A stretch of 64,000 nucleotides of DNA, taken from Manihot esculenta (taxonomy: Eukaryota; Streptophyta; Magnoliopsida; Malpighiales; Euphorbiaceae). The notes under the pieces were generated by a model that saw nothing but the letters and a program-made list of their open reading frames with translations, ran no database searches and was not told the DNA's origin. Position 1 is the stretch's first letter. Each line of letters opens with the position of its first letter. The translations under genes were made by a program, and so were the position numbers. The stretch spans positions 3,602,343-3,666,342 of the forward strand of contig NC_035161.2 in assembly GCF_001659605.2 (NCBI RefSeq), in the 5' to 3' direction. Below are positions 10,078-21,178 of this stretch, piece after piece.

Positions 10078-11009
10078 CGTGGCTGAGCAGTTTTTGGTTT
10101 TTAACTGAAAACCGAACCGAACTAAATTGCCTCATATATAAACAATATAATGGAACCCTAACCCATTTGTATAGCCACCCCTTTTATTCTTCCTATCCTC
10201 TCTCCTGCCTCCCTCAAGTCATTGCCGCTCACAAAGAAGCAGCTTCCTCGTCGTTGCTGCTTGCTGCCCCCTCTCTCTCTCTCACTTAGCCCCCACCTCC
10301 TTTGACCCTCTCTCAATCACGGTGAGGATTTAGGGAGGACATTGTTCATGATTTGTTGCGGCTCTCCACCCGTCTAGCCCTCTCTCTCACTCACGGCAAG
10401 GAAGGCGACCTCTCTCTCTCACTCACGACAAGGAAGCAACTTCTCTCTCTCTCACGCACAACAAGGCGACTATCGAGCGCTTGGCAAATGATCTGTCGCC
10501 GACTGGAGAGGAATGTCATAGATCATCCAGTCTCACCGAGAATTTCGCATATTTGAACTCTCCAATTTCACAATTACATCATCAAATCTGCGTGCTTAGA
10601 TGCTTGTTTGTGATTTTTCTAGTTTTTTTCTTTCTGAATTTGTATTATTTTATGGGTTTGTGTTATTTCTGGGTTTGTTCTTTGTTATTTCTTCTTCTTG
10701 TTCTTGGTTGTTCTGATTGAAATTTATTGTTTAGTTGAAGATTGAATTATGCATTTTAAGGTTTTTCTTGAAGATTTGATTGAAGCATTGAAATTTTGGC
10801 AATTTGCATTAGTAGTTCTGGATGAAATCTGTTTATTCACATTTACCATATCGGTTTTAGGTGATCGAACCAAACTGATTTATTTCGGTTTGATTCAGTT
10901 TGGTTAGTTCTTATTTTTGGTTTGGTTTGGTTTGGTTCTCTAAAACATATAATTTGATTTTCGATTTCGGTTCGGTTTGGAACCAAACTGACCAATTGCT
11001 CACCCCCTA
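10078..11009. mobile_element. Non-autonomous hAT element with 8-bp target duplication
   Basis: The element is flanked by ATAGAGCA at 10070-10077 and again at 11010-11017, an exact 8-bp duplication as hAT elements make. Its ends are inverted: the left has GTGGCTGAGCA, and the right, read in reverse, has TAGGGGGTGAGCA. Both are followed by ACCGAACCGAA-type sequence. The TAGGGGTG-GCA terminus fits the hAT family. The ends match the smaller hAT MITEs at 39.9, 47.8, 48.9, 50.0 and 57.9 kb, but this copy is 932 bp and contains extra sequence (10140-10850) with promoter-like features. No transposase frame is present. Confidence 0.75.
10130..10480 (+). promoter_or_regulatory. Promoter and CT-rich leader-like cargo inside hAT element
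   Basis: A TATATAAAC box (about 10134) is followed by AACCCTAACCC (about 10153), a telo-box as found in plant ribosomal-protein and translation genes. A long pyrimidine-rich tract follows. From 10379 to 10472 there are about three copies of a ~32-bp unit, CTCTCTCTCACTCACG plus a GGCAAGGAAG-like segment. After it comes T-rich, intron-like sequence to about 10850. It looks like a captured 5' end of a housekeeping gene. The capture is inference; no coding exon could be identified. Confidence 0.4.
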
Positions 11010-11017
11010 ATAGAGCA

Positions 11018-11849
11018 TGACTGACTTATGCATTGGTCAGGTTTAGGTATTACAGCAGTCCTAGACATAAACAATGGATAGTAGACAGTGTATGTATCAA
11101 CCCATTAAGTACCATAACTAACATAACAAACTCAACAACTTTCATTTAACAACCTATTAATACCAAGAAGATTATAAACATATTGACTCTAAATTAGCAT
11201 TGGGTGCTAAATTATCTTATGTTATTTTGTATCCTTCTTACGTTCCAAACAAAACCAACCATCTGCTGTAAAGCCCAAGTCTATAACATTACCATCCTCC
11301 ATACTCCATCCCCACAGAAAAATACTCAAATGCTGGAAATATACAACATTAAACTCTTAGCCTAACATTTGCAAGAAGATAAAACCTAACATATCATCTC
11401 CTAACCTCAATCGAAAACAAGCACTTGTGCACATAAAATTTATCCTATGTATGGATCCCAGAAAATTTATCCGATGTATGGATCCTAGTCACTCTTATGC
11501 TCAGCTTCTTTTCCCCATCTTCTACTTGTCAAAAGTAAAACTTCCCCAGCATTCTAGAAGTTTTGAAAAGCACTTGAAACCAGTATCATTGCTTTAAGGA
11601 AGGAAGACTTTATCCCTACGAATCAATCATGAAACAGGGTACAGTCATTCCCCATTCCTTCTAAGTTGAGCCCTAGATATCGATAGAAAACCACGTAAAC
11701 AAAATCCCGCAACAGCAATTGGACAAATGCAACAATTTCTCATCATAATAGGTTCACAGATAGAGAATCAACAATCACAGCTAAAACATACTTCACAACG
11801 ATCACAATTTAGTAAAAGTACAATCTAATATTACCTTAATGCAGACCAT
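11018..11849. other. Downstream flank of NDUFB10 (minus strand), incl. likely 3' UTR
   Basis: No open gene is recognised. Because NDUFB10 is read leftward and stops at 11850, the first few hundred bases below 11850 are probably its 3' UTR. The rest is unassigned. A short direct repeat lies at 11435-11488. Confidence 0.4.
11435..11488 (+). repeat. Tandem repeat, 27-bp unit x2
   Basis: AAAATTTATCC-T/G-ATGTATGGATCC occurs at 11435 and at 11462, differing at two positions. It is probably in or near the NDUFB10 3' UTR. Confidence 0.8.
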
Positions 11850-12286
11850 TCACTCAGAAGCAGCTGCCTCCACCTTAGGACCTGAAACGCAAAATGGATA
11901 AATCAAAGCAAAAAAAATTAGTATTTCCCTTGTAAGCAGAGTTCAAATTCCAAGGGCTGAAAAGAAACGGAAGGAAGGAAAGAAAAAGAAAAGGCACCGT
12001 GGAGAGAGGGAGGACGCTGGTCCTTGCCCCAGCCAATGCCGCGAGTGGAGTCGAGATATTGTTGAACGAGGTGGCGGCACTTCTGGAGGTGGTTAACGCC
12101 TTCGATGCGATAACACCATTTGAGCTTCTCCCTCAAGATCTTGGCCTTCTCTATATCAATCCACTTCTCCCTGACAATATGCTCCCTCATCTCGAACATC
12201 GCCACCGGATCCTTATATGGATTCGACGGATCAAAGTCATCGGGCGGCGATTCTTCGAACTCTGCTACGCCGGTCTTCCTTCCCAT
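11850..12286 (-). CDS. NDUFB10: NDUFB10, NADH dehydrogenase 1 beta subcomplex subunit 10
   Basis: Accessory subunit of mitochondrial complex I (NADH:ubiquinone oxidoreductase), in the membrane-arm beta subcomplex on the intermembrane-space side. Two exons: 11998-12286 (start ATG at 12284-12286) and 11850-11881 (stop TGA at 11850-11852), joined CACG/gtgcct ... tttcag/GTCCTAAG. The 321-nt frame encodes 106 aa, the usual plant length. Recognised blocks include FDPSNPYKDPVAMFEMREH (residues ~18-36), REKWIDIEKAKILREKLKWC and GVNHLQKCRHLVQQYLD with the family cysteines, ending PKVEAAASE. There is no cleavable presequence, as is normal for this subunit. Reading through the donor would give a false C-terminal extension, so the two-exon model is preferred. 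It is transcribed away from KIN-14, with about 0.7 kb between the genes. Confidence 0.95.
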
Positions 12287-12409
12287 TTCGCTGTATTTTT
12301 TTTTCTCTGGATACTATACTCGTCTTCTGTGCCTCACCGCTCAATAGTCACTCGAAGCTTTGATTTTGGGAGGAGACGACGAGGTTGGATTTGGGTCATG
12401 GTTTTGGAT

Positions 12410-12415
12410 TGGGCT
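12410..12415 (+). promoter_or_regulatory. Possible site II element (TGGGCT) upstream of NDUFB10
   Basis: TGGGCT lies ~125 bases upstream of the NDUFB10 start codon. TGGGCY site II elements, bound by TCP factors, are common in promoters of plant nuclear genes for mitochondrial respiration. A six-base match occurs easily by chance. Confidence 0.25.
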
Positions 12416-12499
12416 TCATCTTCGGGCATTTTAACTTGTCGATACGCCTTGCACGTTCTCCCAATTCTGATTTTTAATTTTGGTAAAATTTACACAAAT

Positions 12500-13080
12500 T
12501 CTTCAATTTTCTATTAAATTAAAACATTTAAATAAAATCATTAAAATGTGTAAATATTTAATTTAATTAATTATTCAAAATTTGAAAAAGTATTTATTAT
12601 TTAAATTCTAAATTTATAAAATAATTTATATATATATATATTGAGAAAGTATATATAAAATTAATTCTGCATAATTTTTTTATACTAATTATAATTAAAA
12701 GAATTTAAAGATTACATTAAAAATATACCATCCAATAATAATGATTTGTTTGTTTTCTAAAAGAAATCATTAAAAGAAAAGTTATTGTGAAGAGTGGTGG
12801 TGGAAAGATGATTTATGGTTAGAAAAACAAAAGAAGGCCAAGGGGGGAAAGACCAGTTTCCACATTTCACTGACTACCAAAGAATAGAAGAGAAGACGTG
12901 GCAAAAGCTCACATGAAATTATTAGAGACCTACACAGACTCACACTCCTACTTTTGCGCATGGTCTCTTCAATTCTCTTACTCTTCAAGAACAAACACCA
13001 CCAATGGTACACGGAATACCAAACAAATCTTAACTAAAATTTTCAAAAAAAATCTAAAAGTCTCCATTAGAAACATTTTC
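12500..13080. other. Intergenic region between NDUFB10 and KIN-14
   Basis: AT-rich to about 12780, then more balanced sequence. It probably contains the divergent promoters of the two genes. No other gene is seen; the frames at 12782-13012 (-) and 12898 (+) have no family features. Confidence 0.4.
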
Positions 13081-14193
13081 TCTCTCTTTCTGACATGACA
13101 AACACCTTCATTGTTCTTACGTTAAACAACGTGCACAGCTTCACGTCTCTCCCATCTTTCTGCCTTTCTCAGGTTGGTAATATGAATCTTGATTATTTCA
13201 TTATTAATGCTTTTCTTCTTTTTGTCTACATTAATGTAATATTTCCTTGTCTGTGCATTTTTTGTTTTAGTTCTGGTAATCATATTCTGGGTATTCTGTT
13301 TTTCACATCAAATTCTTGTTTTGGAGATGAACATTATGAGAATTTCAGATTTTTTTCTTTTTTTCTGAAAAAAAATAGGAAAAGGAATTGAATTATGATT
13401 GTCTGATAATCTGCTTGAATGTTTCAGCTAACTCCAATGCCTGATTCGTCATTTTGAAACTTGCATTCCTTCTCTTTAGAGCTGAATTTATCTATTGATG
13501 TGATTACTATTTTCTTCACTAGTAAATTTGTGCTCATGGAAAGGAAGTTCATATTTATATTGCATAAATAACTTTTTTCTTTTTTGGGTTCTTCTTATCT
13601 TTGTTTTTAAATTGTCATTTTTCCCTTTTCAGGGCTTCAAAATTCATTAAGAAAACTTTGGTTTGATATGAGTTTCTTCTCATGCTGAAAGGGAAATGTT
13701 CCTGCAAGGTCTATTCAACTATTTCTGCATTCTGCAGATCAGGTATGCAAATTTTCATTGCAAAATTTCACACATTGCATGTATATGTACATACACTTAT
13801 GTTCATAAAATCCTGAAATAGATTTACATGCCTGCCCTTAATGGATCCAAACTTTAGGATTTTTTTTTTATCTTGTTAATGTTCTTTAGAAGAAAGGGCT
13901 AGATATTGAACCCATAACTCTCACCTGAAAGTACTAAATAACATAAGAGAGGAAAAAGGGTGCTGGCTTTGCCAGAAAGTAGTTGTGAAGGTTAATAATT
14001 TTGGAATATAAACTAATGGCAATAATTGATTAATTAGTGCAATTTTCTTTGATCATTTTGAACAAATAGATTTTGCTTGTAATGTTCATATTAATTACTT
14101 TGCAGGACTGCTAGCGACAAAGTCGGACAATTGTACATTTAGAGTGTTTTGATAATTGGATTTGAAGCTAAATGCCCCTTCCTAGTTTCCACT
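13081..14193 (+). other. Probable 5' UTR exons and introns of KIN-14
   Basis: Splice-like junctions suggest a leader of several exons: one ending TTTCTCAG/gttggt (13171), one from cccttttcag/GGCTTC (about 13632) to GATCAG/gtatgc (13742), and the last starting tttgcag/GACTGC (14106). Their order fits the coding exon at 14194. No transcript evidence is available here, so the exact leader is inference. Confidence 0.4.
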
Positions 14194-14213
14194 ATGAATT
14201 CGACGTCGGATAA
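14172..14213 (+). other. 13-codon uORF overlapping the KIN-14 start
   Basis: ATG at 14172-14174 opens a frame that ends TAA at 14211-14213, running across the main ATG at 14194 in another frame. The main frame is fixed by the downstream exon chain. Ribosomes that start here would bypass the main start, so it could lower translation. The effect is inference. Confidence 0.5.
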
Positions 14214-17200
14214 CCTCATAAAACAATATGGAAGAGCCAACAGCCCCAAATTTTCTGGTACTTCAGGTGTTTTCGAATCGACTATAATCATTAAAGATGA
14301 TACTGAGGGTAAGCAAAGTTGAGTTCCTTTATATCTTTCAGTGCCCTTGTTTCTTGAACTAAGTTTCCCATTAGCATTCTTATTTGCTTCTACTTTTGCC
14401 CATCTCCAGCAAAGCAGCAAATAATATTGATAGAGTGGATGAATAGTATTGTCCCTAATTTGAACTTGCCATTAAAATCTTCATCTGAGGAGTTAAGAAT
14501 CTGCTTGTTTGATGGCACTGTTCTACTTGAAATACTGAAGAAGCTTAGACCTGGTTCTGTCAGTGAGGTTGTAGATTTGTTGAGACTGTGTTTTGTAAAG
14601 TTATTCTTTGAGTTCTATCGATTTCACAGTTTATTTTTCTATTTTAGGATGCCTCTGATCATTCTACACCATCATGCTCAGAAAACATCAAAAAGTTTCT
14701 AGCGGCTATGGGTGAATTGGGGATCAACCAATTTGAAGTATCAGACCTAGAGAAGGTATCCCAAATATAAATGACTAATTCTTCTCAATGTAATATTTTT
14801 ATCTTAAATCAAAATGAATTCTTACCATTTGATTCGATTATCGATTCCCAATTCAGAAAATAAAGATTTTGATTCTCGATTACTTTTTTTATCCACATGA
14901 ATATTTTACTGCTAAGTCACAGTGTAAGCAAGTTTTCAACCATGTTTCATTAAAAGTTTTGAAAAGAAAAAAATATTTGAAATTATCATTTCTTTATAAG
15001 TTTCAGTGCAGCACTTTTTGAATTATAATCTGTCAACTCTAACTCATTTCTATCTCTCTATGCTTTATTATTCATATTTGCAGGGATCTATGAAGCCTGT
15101 TGTGGATTGCCTTTTAGCACTTAAAGCACAAGTTGCCAACGAGGGAGACAATTTTTCTGTCACTAGTACAACTACCAGAGGTGGAAGTCCTTGTGAGAGT
15201 GTATCTTCTCGTGGGCTTGAGTCTCCACAGTCTGGAGAAGGAAGGATGAGGGCTTTGCAATATTTAAAATTCCAACGAGCTCTGAGTAGTCCTGGCATGA
15301 CAGGTATCGTCCTGTCTTTGTATGTAGAATAATTTCAAGCTGATCGTCTGCTTTGTGAAATGAGGATATATTATTCTCAAAGATTATCAACTTGAGAAAC
15401 CTCTTTTTAGAGATTTACATGTGGTTTCTTAAATTCTTAATCTCTCTCCTTCTACAGAGGCATCAACTGCATTGATGCATCATATTGGACATAAGTTCCA
15501 TGAGGTGTTTCAATTGAAACAAGGGCGCTATGCAGATCTTCCTGCTGCAAAGATTTCGGAGATGATGAGATCAAATAGTTTGGATGTATGACCTCAGTCT
15601 TTGTATATGGACATTCATTATTTTCCACTTTTTGTTTATGTAATTGTCATTCTATTCAGAATTCTATATCCTGTTTTAATTCTGTTTAAAAACCTCTGTG
15701 CAGAATGCACCAACTCAGTCACTTTTGAGCGTTGTGAATGGAATTCTGGATGAAAGCATTGAAAGAAAGAATGGCGAAATACCTCATGTATGCAATGTGA
15801 AGGCACATTGGTGTAACGCAAACACACATTTCAATCTATACTAATAATATATGTGTATCTACATATGTGTGCAACCTGTCTTATGCATGTATGCATGCAC
15901 ATATATAGTTCTCTATAAGAATAATTTTAGGAGCAGGTTCTAATGTTACTTTTTGGTGCAGCGTGTGGCATGCCTTTTGAGAAAAGTCGTGCAGGAGATT
16001 GAACGGCGTATTTCAACTCAAGCAGAACACTTAAGAACTGTAATGAACGTTTTCTCATTTCACATATAATGGTTTTTACTTTTGTTTTTCTATGATGATT
16101 TCTTTATCACTCCACTTTCAGCAAAACAACTTGTTCAAGGCTCGTGAAGAAAAGTACCAATCACGAATCAGAGTTCTTGAAACCCTTGCTTCTGGAACTG
16201 GTGAAGAGACTTTGGTATGCCAATTTTCTTTTTTCCTTGTTGGTAGAAGAAATGGATGCATGTCCACTATATATGGATACATCTATTTATCTAATTAGTA
16301 AAATAATTCAATTTGTCACAGATTGTCAAGGGCCAGCTTCAACAAATAAAGGTATGACTCGGAGAAAATTCAGTTAGTTCATACAACGTCAAAGGATGAA
16401 TTGCTTGTATCTGATTTTTTTTGCAGCATGGGGTTTTTTATTTCTTACATGCTGCTTCTAAAAGTTGTGTCACTATAATACTAAATTTTATATTGTCACT
16501 TAACACATCTTAGTCTCCACTTTCCTCATTTTATTGTGGATCAGATGCATACATTTTACTTGAAAAGTTTTTTTTTTCTCTTCTCTTCTCTCTCTCTTTT
16601 TTAGGTATGGTTTATCATTATAATTGTGATCTTCTTTTGTCTTTATAGCTTGAGAAGTCCAGAATGGACGAGAAGAAGAAAGGTGAGGAGGAAGATATAA
16701 TAAAATTGATCAGAGAGAAGGAGGAAACAAATCTTGAACTTTCCACATTGAAGCAAGCATTGGAAAGAGCCAGGAGGATGCTTGACCTTGAGATGTCTGA
16801 AATGGATGAAAGAAGGAAAACTGAGGAGGAAGATGTAGCAAAATTGAGGCAAGAGAAGGAGCAGACAAATCTTGAACTTTCTACATTGAAGCAGGAATTA
16901 GAAATGGTCAAAAAGACACTGGGACATGAGAAGCCCACAATGGATGAAAAAAGAAAACACATGGGGAAAGATGTGATGAAATTGATGAAAGAGAAGGAGC
17001 GAACAGATAATGAACTTTCAAAACTAAAGCAAGAACTGGAAATGGCCAAAACGACACCTGAACCCAGGAAGTCAAAAATGGATGAAAAAGGTACACAAGG
17101 GGAATATGTGGTTAGATTAATGAAAGAGAAGGAGCAAACAAACATTGAACTTTCGACGTTGAAGAATGAGTTGGAAATAGCGAAAAGGACACTTGAACTG

Positions 17201-20200
17201 GAGAAGTCTAAAATGGATGAAAAGAGAAAAGTTGAGGAGGAAAATATGGTTAAATTGGCTAAAGAGAAGGAGCAAATAAATAATGAACTTTCAGCATTGA
17301 AACAAGAACTGGAAATAACTAAAAAGACTTGCGAACTTCGTTGTTTGCAAATGGAAACAGAAGCTAACGACGCTAAAGCAGATCTTGAGAAGAGGTTACA
17401 AGAGCTTGTGCAACTTTTGGAAGAATCAAGGAACAAGGTGAAAGTGCTTGAGTCATATTCTAAGTCGCAAAAACAAAGCTGGAATAAGAAAGACCTGATT
17501 TTCCAGAGTTTGGCAGAGTTTCAGTTTGGTGCACTGCAGGTATTCTCCTCTCGTGCCTGCTTTCTTCTACATTTATATTTCAGAGTATTCATATTACTAA
17601 ACACATGAAAACCTCTAGGAATTAAGGTCGTCGTCACAGTGCATCAAGCGCGAAATTTCGAAAGCGCAAAAGAGACATTCAGAGGATTTTAATTGCCTAG
17701 GTTGGTTGGTTAATCACTTTTTTTTCCTTATATGCAAGTAGTGATGGCCATCCCTTAAAGATTTAATTTATAATTTATTTCAGAATTAAAGTTTAAAAGT
17801 TTAGCAGTTGAAAGTGAGAACTACCATTTAGTTCTTGCTGAAAATCGGAAGCTGTTCAATGAGCTGCAAGATTTAAAAGGTGCCACCCTTTGGTCTTTTC
17901 TGAACAGGATTGTAATTGGTGCATATTTCAAGATAATTTTTCAATTTTAGTTCTTTGATACAGGAAATATTAGAGTTTATTGTCGGATAAGGCCATTGAA
18001 TCCTGGTCAGGCTGAAAAACAGACAACGATAGAGTATGTTGGTCAAAATGGAGAGTTGGTTGTTGCAAATCCTTCCAAACCAGGGAAGGATGGCAACCGA
18101 TTGTTTCGGTTCAATAAGGTCTATGGTCCAAATTCCACTCAAGGTATATTTTTTAAATTACTGGTAAATATAATTCTCAGAAATGAAAATTTACTTGAAT
18201 CTGTTTGTGTGAGCAACAATTGCAATATTGCAATATCTGACGTGCCAATCATTCTGAATGTTGTCAGCGGATGTATTTTCGGATACACAACCGTTGATTC
18301 GCTGTGTTCTTGATGGATATAATGTGTGCATATTTGCTTATGGACAGACTGGTTCAGGGAAAACTTACACAATGGTATGAATTTGATAAAATCTTTTTAA
18401 GTTTCATGAAAAATGCTACAATATATTAATTGATGCTAATTCAACTTGACTGTTTGCTCCAGACTGGTCCTAATGGAGCAACAAAAGAAGAATGGGGGGT
18501 TAATTATCGAGCACTCAACGATCTTTTCAATATCTCTCAAAACAGAAGCACTTCTTTTATGTATGAAGTTGGAGTACAAATGTTTGAAATATATAACGAA
18601 CAATTACGTGATCTGCTAGTAACTGATGGTTCTCAGAAAAAATATCCTTTTTAATCAGATTCAGATTCGTTTAACTCTAAATTATGCAGCCTTTAGTTTT
18701 TTTACTTTCACATCTTACCCACAAGCCACCTTTTTCACTAAATTGATTGATGATTGATGTATCTATGCAATCAAATAATTGTTCTATTTTAATGAAGAGT
18801 GCAATATTCTTGAAGTTTTTGTTTCCCTTGATTTGCACACACTTGGGATCAAGTCTAGTACCCAACAACATGGGTTAGCTGTTCCTGATGCTAGCTTGCA
18901 CCCTGTAAGATCACCTTCAGATGTTATAGAACTAATGCAAATTGGATTCAACAACAGAGCTGTTAGTGCCACTGCCTTGAACGAAAGAAGCAGCCGCTCA
19001 CACAGGTTCTTACACATCCTAGTACCATATCTATTCTTTCGTATTATGAAATTCTTTAAAACATGTTGAGAAGATCATTTAGATCTATGCATACAGCGTT
19101 GTCAGTATTAATGTTCGTGGGAAGGACTTGCATACTGGCGATACTTCACAGGGTAATCTTCATTTGGTGGATTTAGCTGGAAGTGAAAGGGTAGATCGCT
19201 CGGAAGTAACAGGAGATAGGCTTAGAGAAGCACAACACATAAACAAATCTCTATCTGCCCTTGGAGATGTCATTTTCGCTCTAGCACAAAAGAGTTCTCA
19301 TGTACCCTATAGGAATAGCAAGCTAACTCAGCTCCTTCAAACCTCTTTAGGTATTGTTTTCAATATCTTCAATCTGTCAAAAACTATCTTTGAAGTTCTA
19401 ATTCTATATGACACAGCAGCGCATGCAGCAGCATACTTCGACTAGACTTGATGGATTTTTTTTTTCCGGGTTTCTTCTTGTTGCAGGAGGTCAAGCAAAG
19501 ACACTTATGTTTGTGCAGCTCAACCCCGATGTAAGTTCATATGCTGAAACTATGAGTACCTTAAAGTTCGCAGAAAGAGTCTCAGGAGTTGAGCTAGGAG
19601 CAGCACGAAGCAGTAAAGACGGCAACGTTAGAGAATTAATGGATCAGGTTTCTTTTTCTTCATTATATTTTTCCATTAATCTCATTTTAACATTTTTTTT
19701 TATATATGATTCAACCTTAGAAATGAATTTTACCTTCAGAGCACAGTGCGAACTCAGTATCTACCAGAGCTAATGTTGAAAAAAGATCTGTATAGCTGAC
19801 CTCATTTAGTTTTCGACTAAAACTTGGTTGTTTTTGTATATATGCAACATTGCTTATGAACTTTCATCTGCAGGTGGCATCTCTTAAAGACACAATATCA
19901 AAAAAAGATGGGGAGATTGAGCAATTACAATTGCTTAAAGATCTAAAAAGCTCTTATCCTAGTGCCCATGGCGAAAAGCAAGGAACAGGTCCACTGAAGC
20001 ACGGATATTCCTCACATGATGCACTCCAAAAGCAATCCTCAAAGGCGATCTATGATTATTTAGAAAACAGTGATTATCATTCTGAAGTTGATTCTCAGCA
20101 GTCACTAGACGATTTTAAACAACAAAGAAAATTTCTCAAGCATTCAAGATATTTTGCTGGAGACGTGAGCCAGGATGCTGAATCTTTAAGATCTGCAGAA

Positions 20201-21178
20201 GGGGACCATGATGATAGACTAAGTGATTGTTCTGAGAGTTATCATTCTGTCGGAGCAGAACCTGAAATCCCAGTAGAAAAAGCCACAAAAACAGTGGACA
20301 GGCAAGTTATCCTATGTTCATATATACAAAAAATTATCCCTCACTCTCTTTGAAATTTAACGAATGGTACGGACAAAACCTGAGAGAGAGAGTATGTAGC
20401 AAGAGAATGAAGGATTCAATATACTCATCCATCCAAATCTATTTTGTTGCAGGAAGAGAATGCTACCTAGGCCTCGGAGCCTACAAAAGTTAGGGCAACT
20501 TACAGTATCAATGGGAAGAGACACATCAAAAGCACCAACAAGTAAGTAAAATCAAGGATAAATTATTTTTTCATCATTAAATTATGTTAATATTAACCCA
20601 TTTCTTTTATTTTTAAAACTCAACCATTTAATTCTTATATTTTCATTCCGTCATAATATTGAAGATCTATTCATTTGTATTTAAAAATCGAATACTTTTT
20701 CAATTTGATAAAAGATATATTTAATAATTTTGCTACGACGAATAATAAAAAAGTAGTATAACTTTAAGGTGTTTATTTCGATAATAAAATGTTATTTTTA
20801 TTTATTTATTAAATAATTAATAAAAAAAACTTTTTATAATTTTTATTCACTTTATATTTTTACATATATTAAGAAATATAATTTTTTTATTAATTTTTTA
20901 ATTATATTATTTTAAATATATTAAATTTTATTAAATATTAAAATATATTTTTGGAAAATTTCTTATAAGTAAAATAAAATTAAATGAAATTATAATAGTC
21001 GATTTATATATTATTATAATTTAAAAAAATAAATAATAATTTTAGAATAACTAAAAAAATAATAAAAATTATGAAAAATTTACTATCGGACTTAACAATT
21101 CCATTACTATTCTTTTCAGATGTGAGGAAAACTACCACTACCAGCTCCTCAATCAAGCCTCCGAGACGATGGACGTAA
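14194..21178 (+). CDS. KIN14: KIN-14 kinesin with calponin-homology domain
   Basis: Minus-end-directed-family kinesin that moves on microtubules; the CH domain is expected to bind actin. There are 21 coding exons: 14194-14308, 14410-14567, 14648-14755, 15084-15303, 15458-15585, 15704-15787, 15962-16039, 16122-16214, 16322-16351, 16649-17539, 17619-17700, 17784-17879, 17964-18143, 18268-18374, 18463-18641, 18841-19005, 19097-19350, 19487-19647, 19874-20301, 20453-20541, 21120-21178. They sum to 3705 nt (1234 aa) with every phase agreeing. The CH domain is at ~40-165 ([25 protein letters not shown]). A long coiled coil (~340-690) has a 46-residue repeat. The motor (~694-1043) has [11 protein letters not shown]-loop GQTGSGKT (~780), switch I SSRSH (~900), switch II DLAGSE (930-935) and YRNSKLT. 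The tail (~1044-1234) is basic and Ser-rich. The plan matches the Arabidopsis CH-domain KIN-14 group; the exact orthologue is not settled. Confidence 0.95.
16655..17345 (+). repeat. Five-copy 46-codon repeat within the KIN-14 coiled coil
   Basis: All copies lie in the single 891-nt exon. Each begins with K/M-S-x-MDE, continues with a charged stretch, then has EKE-x-T/I-N-x-ELS-x-LKxELE and ends xKxTLxxE. The MDE start codons fall at 16664, 16802, 16940, 17078 and 17213, i.e. steps of 138, 138, 138 and 135 bp. The fourth copy is one codon shorter. The copies cover residues ~341-569. A strictly periodic, in-frame DNA repeat of this size points to unequal-crossover expansion that lengthens the stalk. 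Confidence 0.93.
18642..18840 (+). other. U12-type AT-AC intron of KIN-14 (199 nt)
   Basis: The 5' end reads ATATCCTTTTT, the U12 consensus. Near the 3' end is TCCCTTGAT, close to the U12 branch-site consensus TTCCTTRAY, followed by TTTGCACAC/. Removing exactly 18642-18840 joins CAGAAA-AA to A-CTTGGG, giving DGSQKK-LGI, which continues the conserved motor sequence in frame. No GT-AG choice nearby restores this. It would be spliced by the minor spliceosome. Confidence 0.85.
20302..20452 (+). other. GC-AG intron of KIN-14
   Basis: The donor is GTGGACAG/gcaagt and the acceptor ttgcag/GAAGAG. Apart from the C at position 2 the donor matches the consensus, as is usual for GC-AG introns. The join keeps the frame (TVD-RKRML) and is needed for the total of 1235 codons. 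Confidence 0.85.

Noticed and set aside
10353..10720. Open frames in the CT-rich region
   Set aside because: Low-complexity Leu/Ser frames from CT repeats inside the hAT element; no domain features.
11999..12517. 172-codon plus-strand open frame opposite NDUFB10
   Set aside because: It is the antisense shadow of the NDUFB10 first exon, whose minus-strand protein is clearly recognised.
16618..17436. 272-codon minus-strand open frame
   Set aside because: Antisense of the repetitive KIN-14 coiled-coil exon; its Ser/Phe-rich pattern follows from the Glu/Lys codons on the other strand.
18642..18840. Conventional GT-AG intron with donor GATG/gttctc
   Set aside because: No acceptor restores the conserved motor sequence in frame; the AT-AC pair does so exactly.
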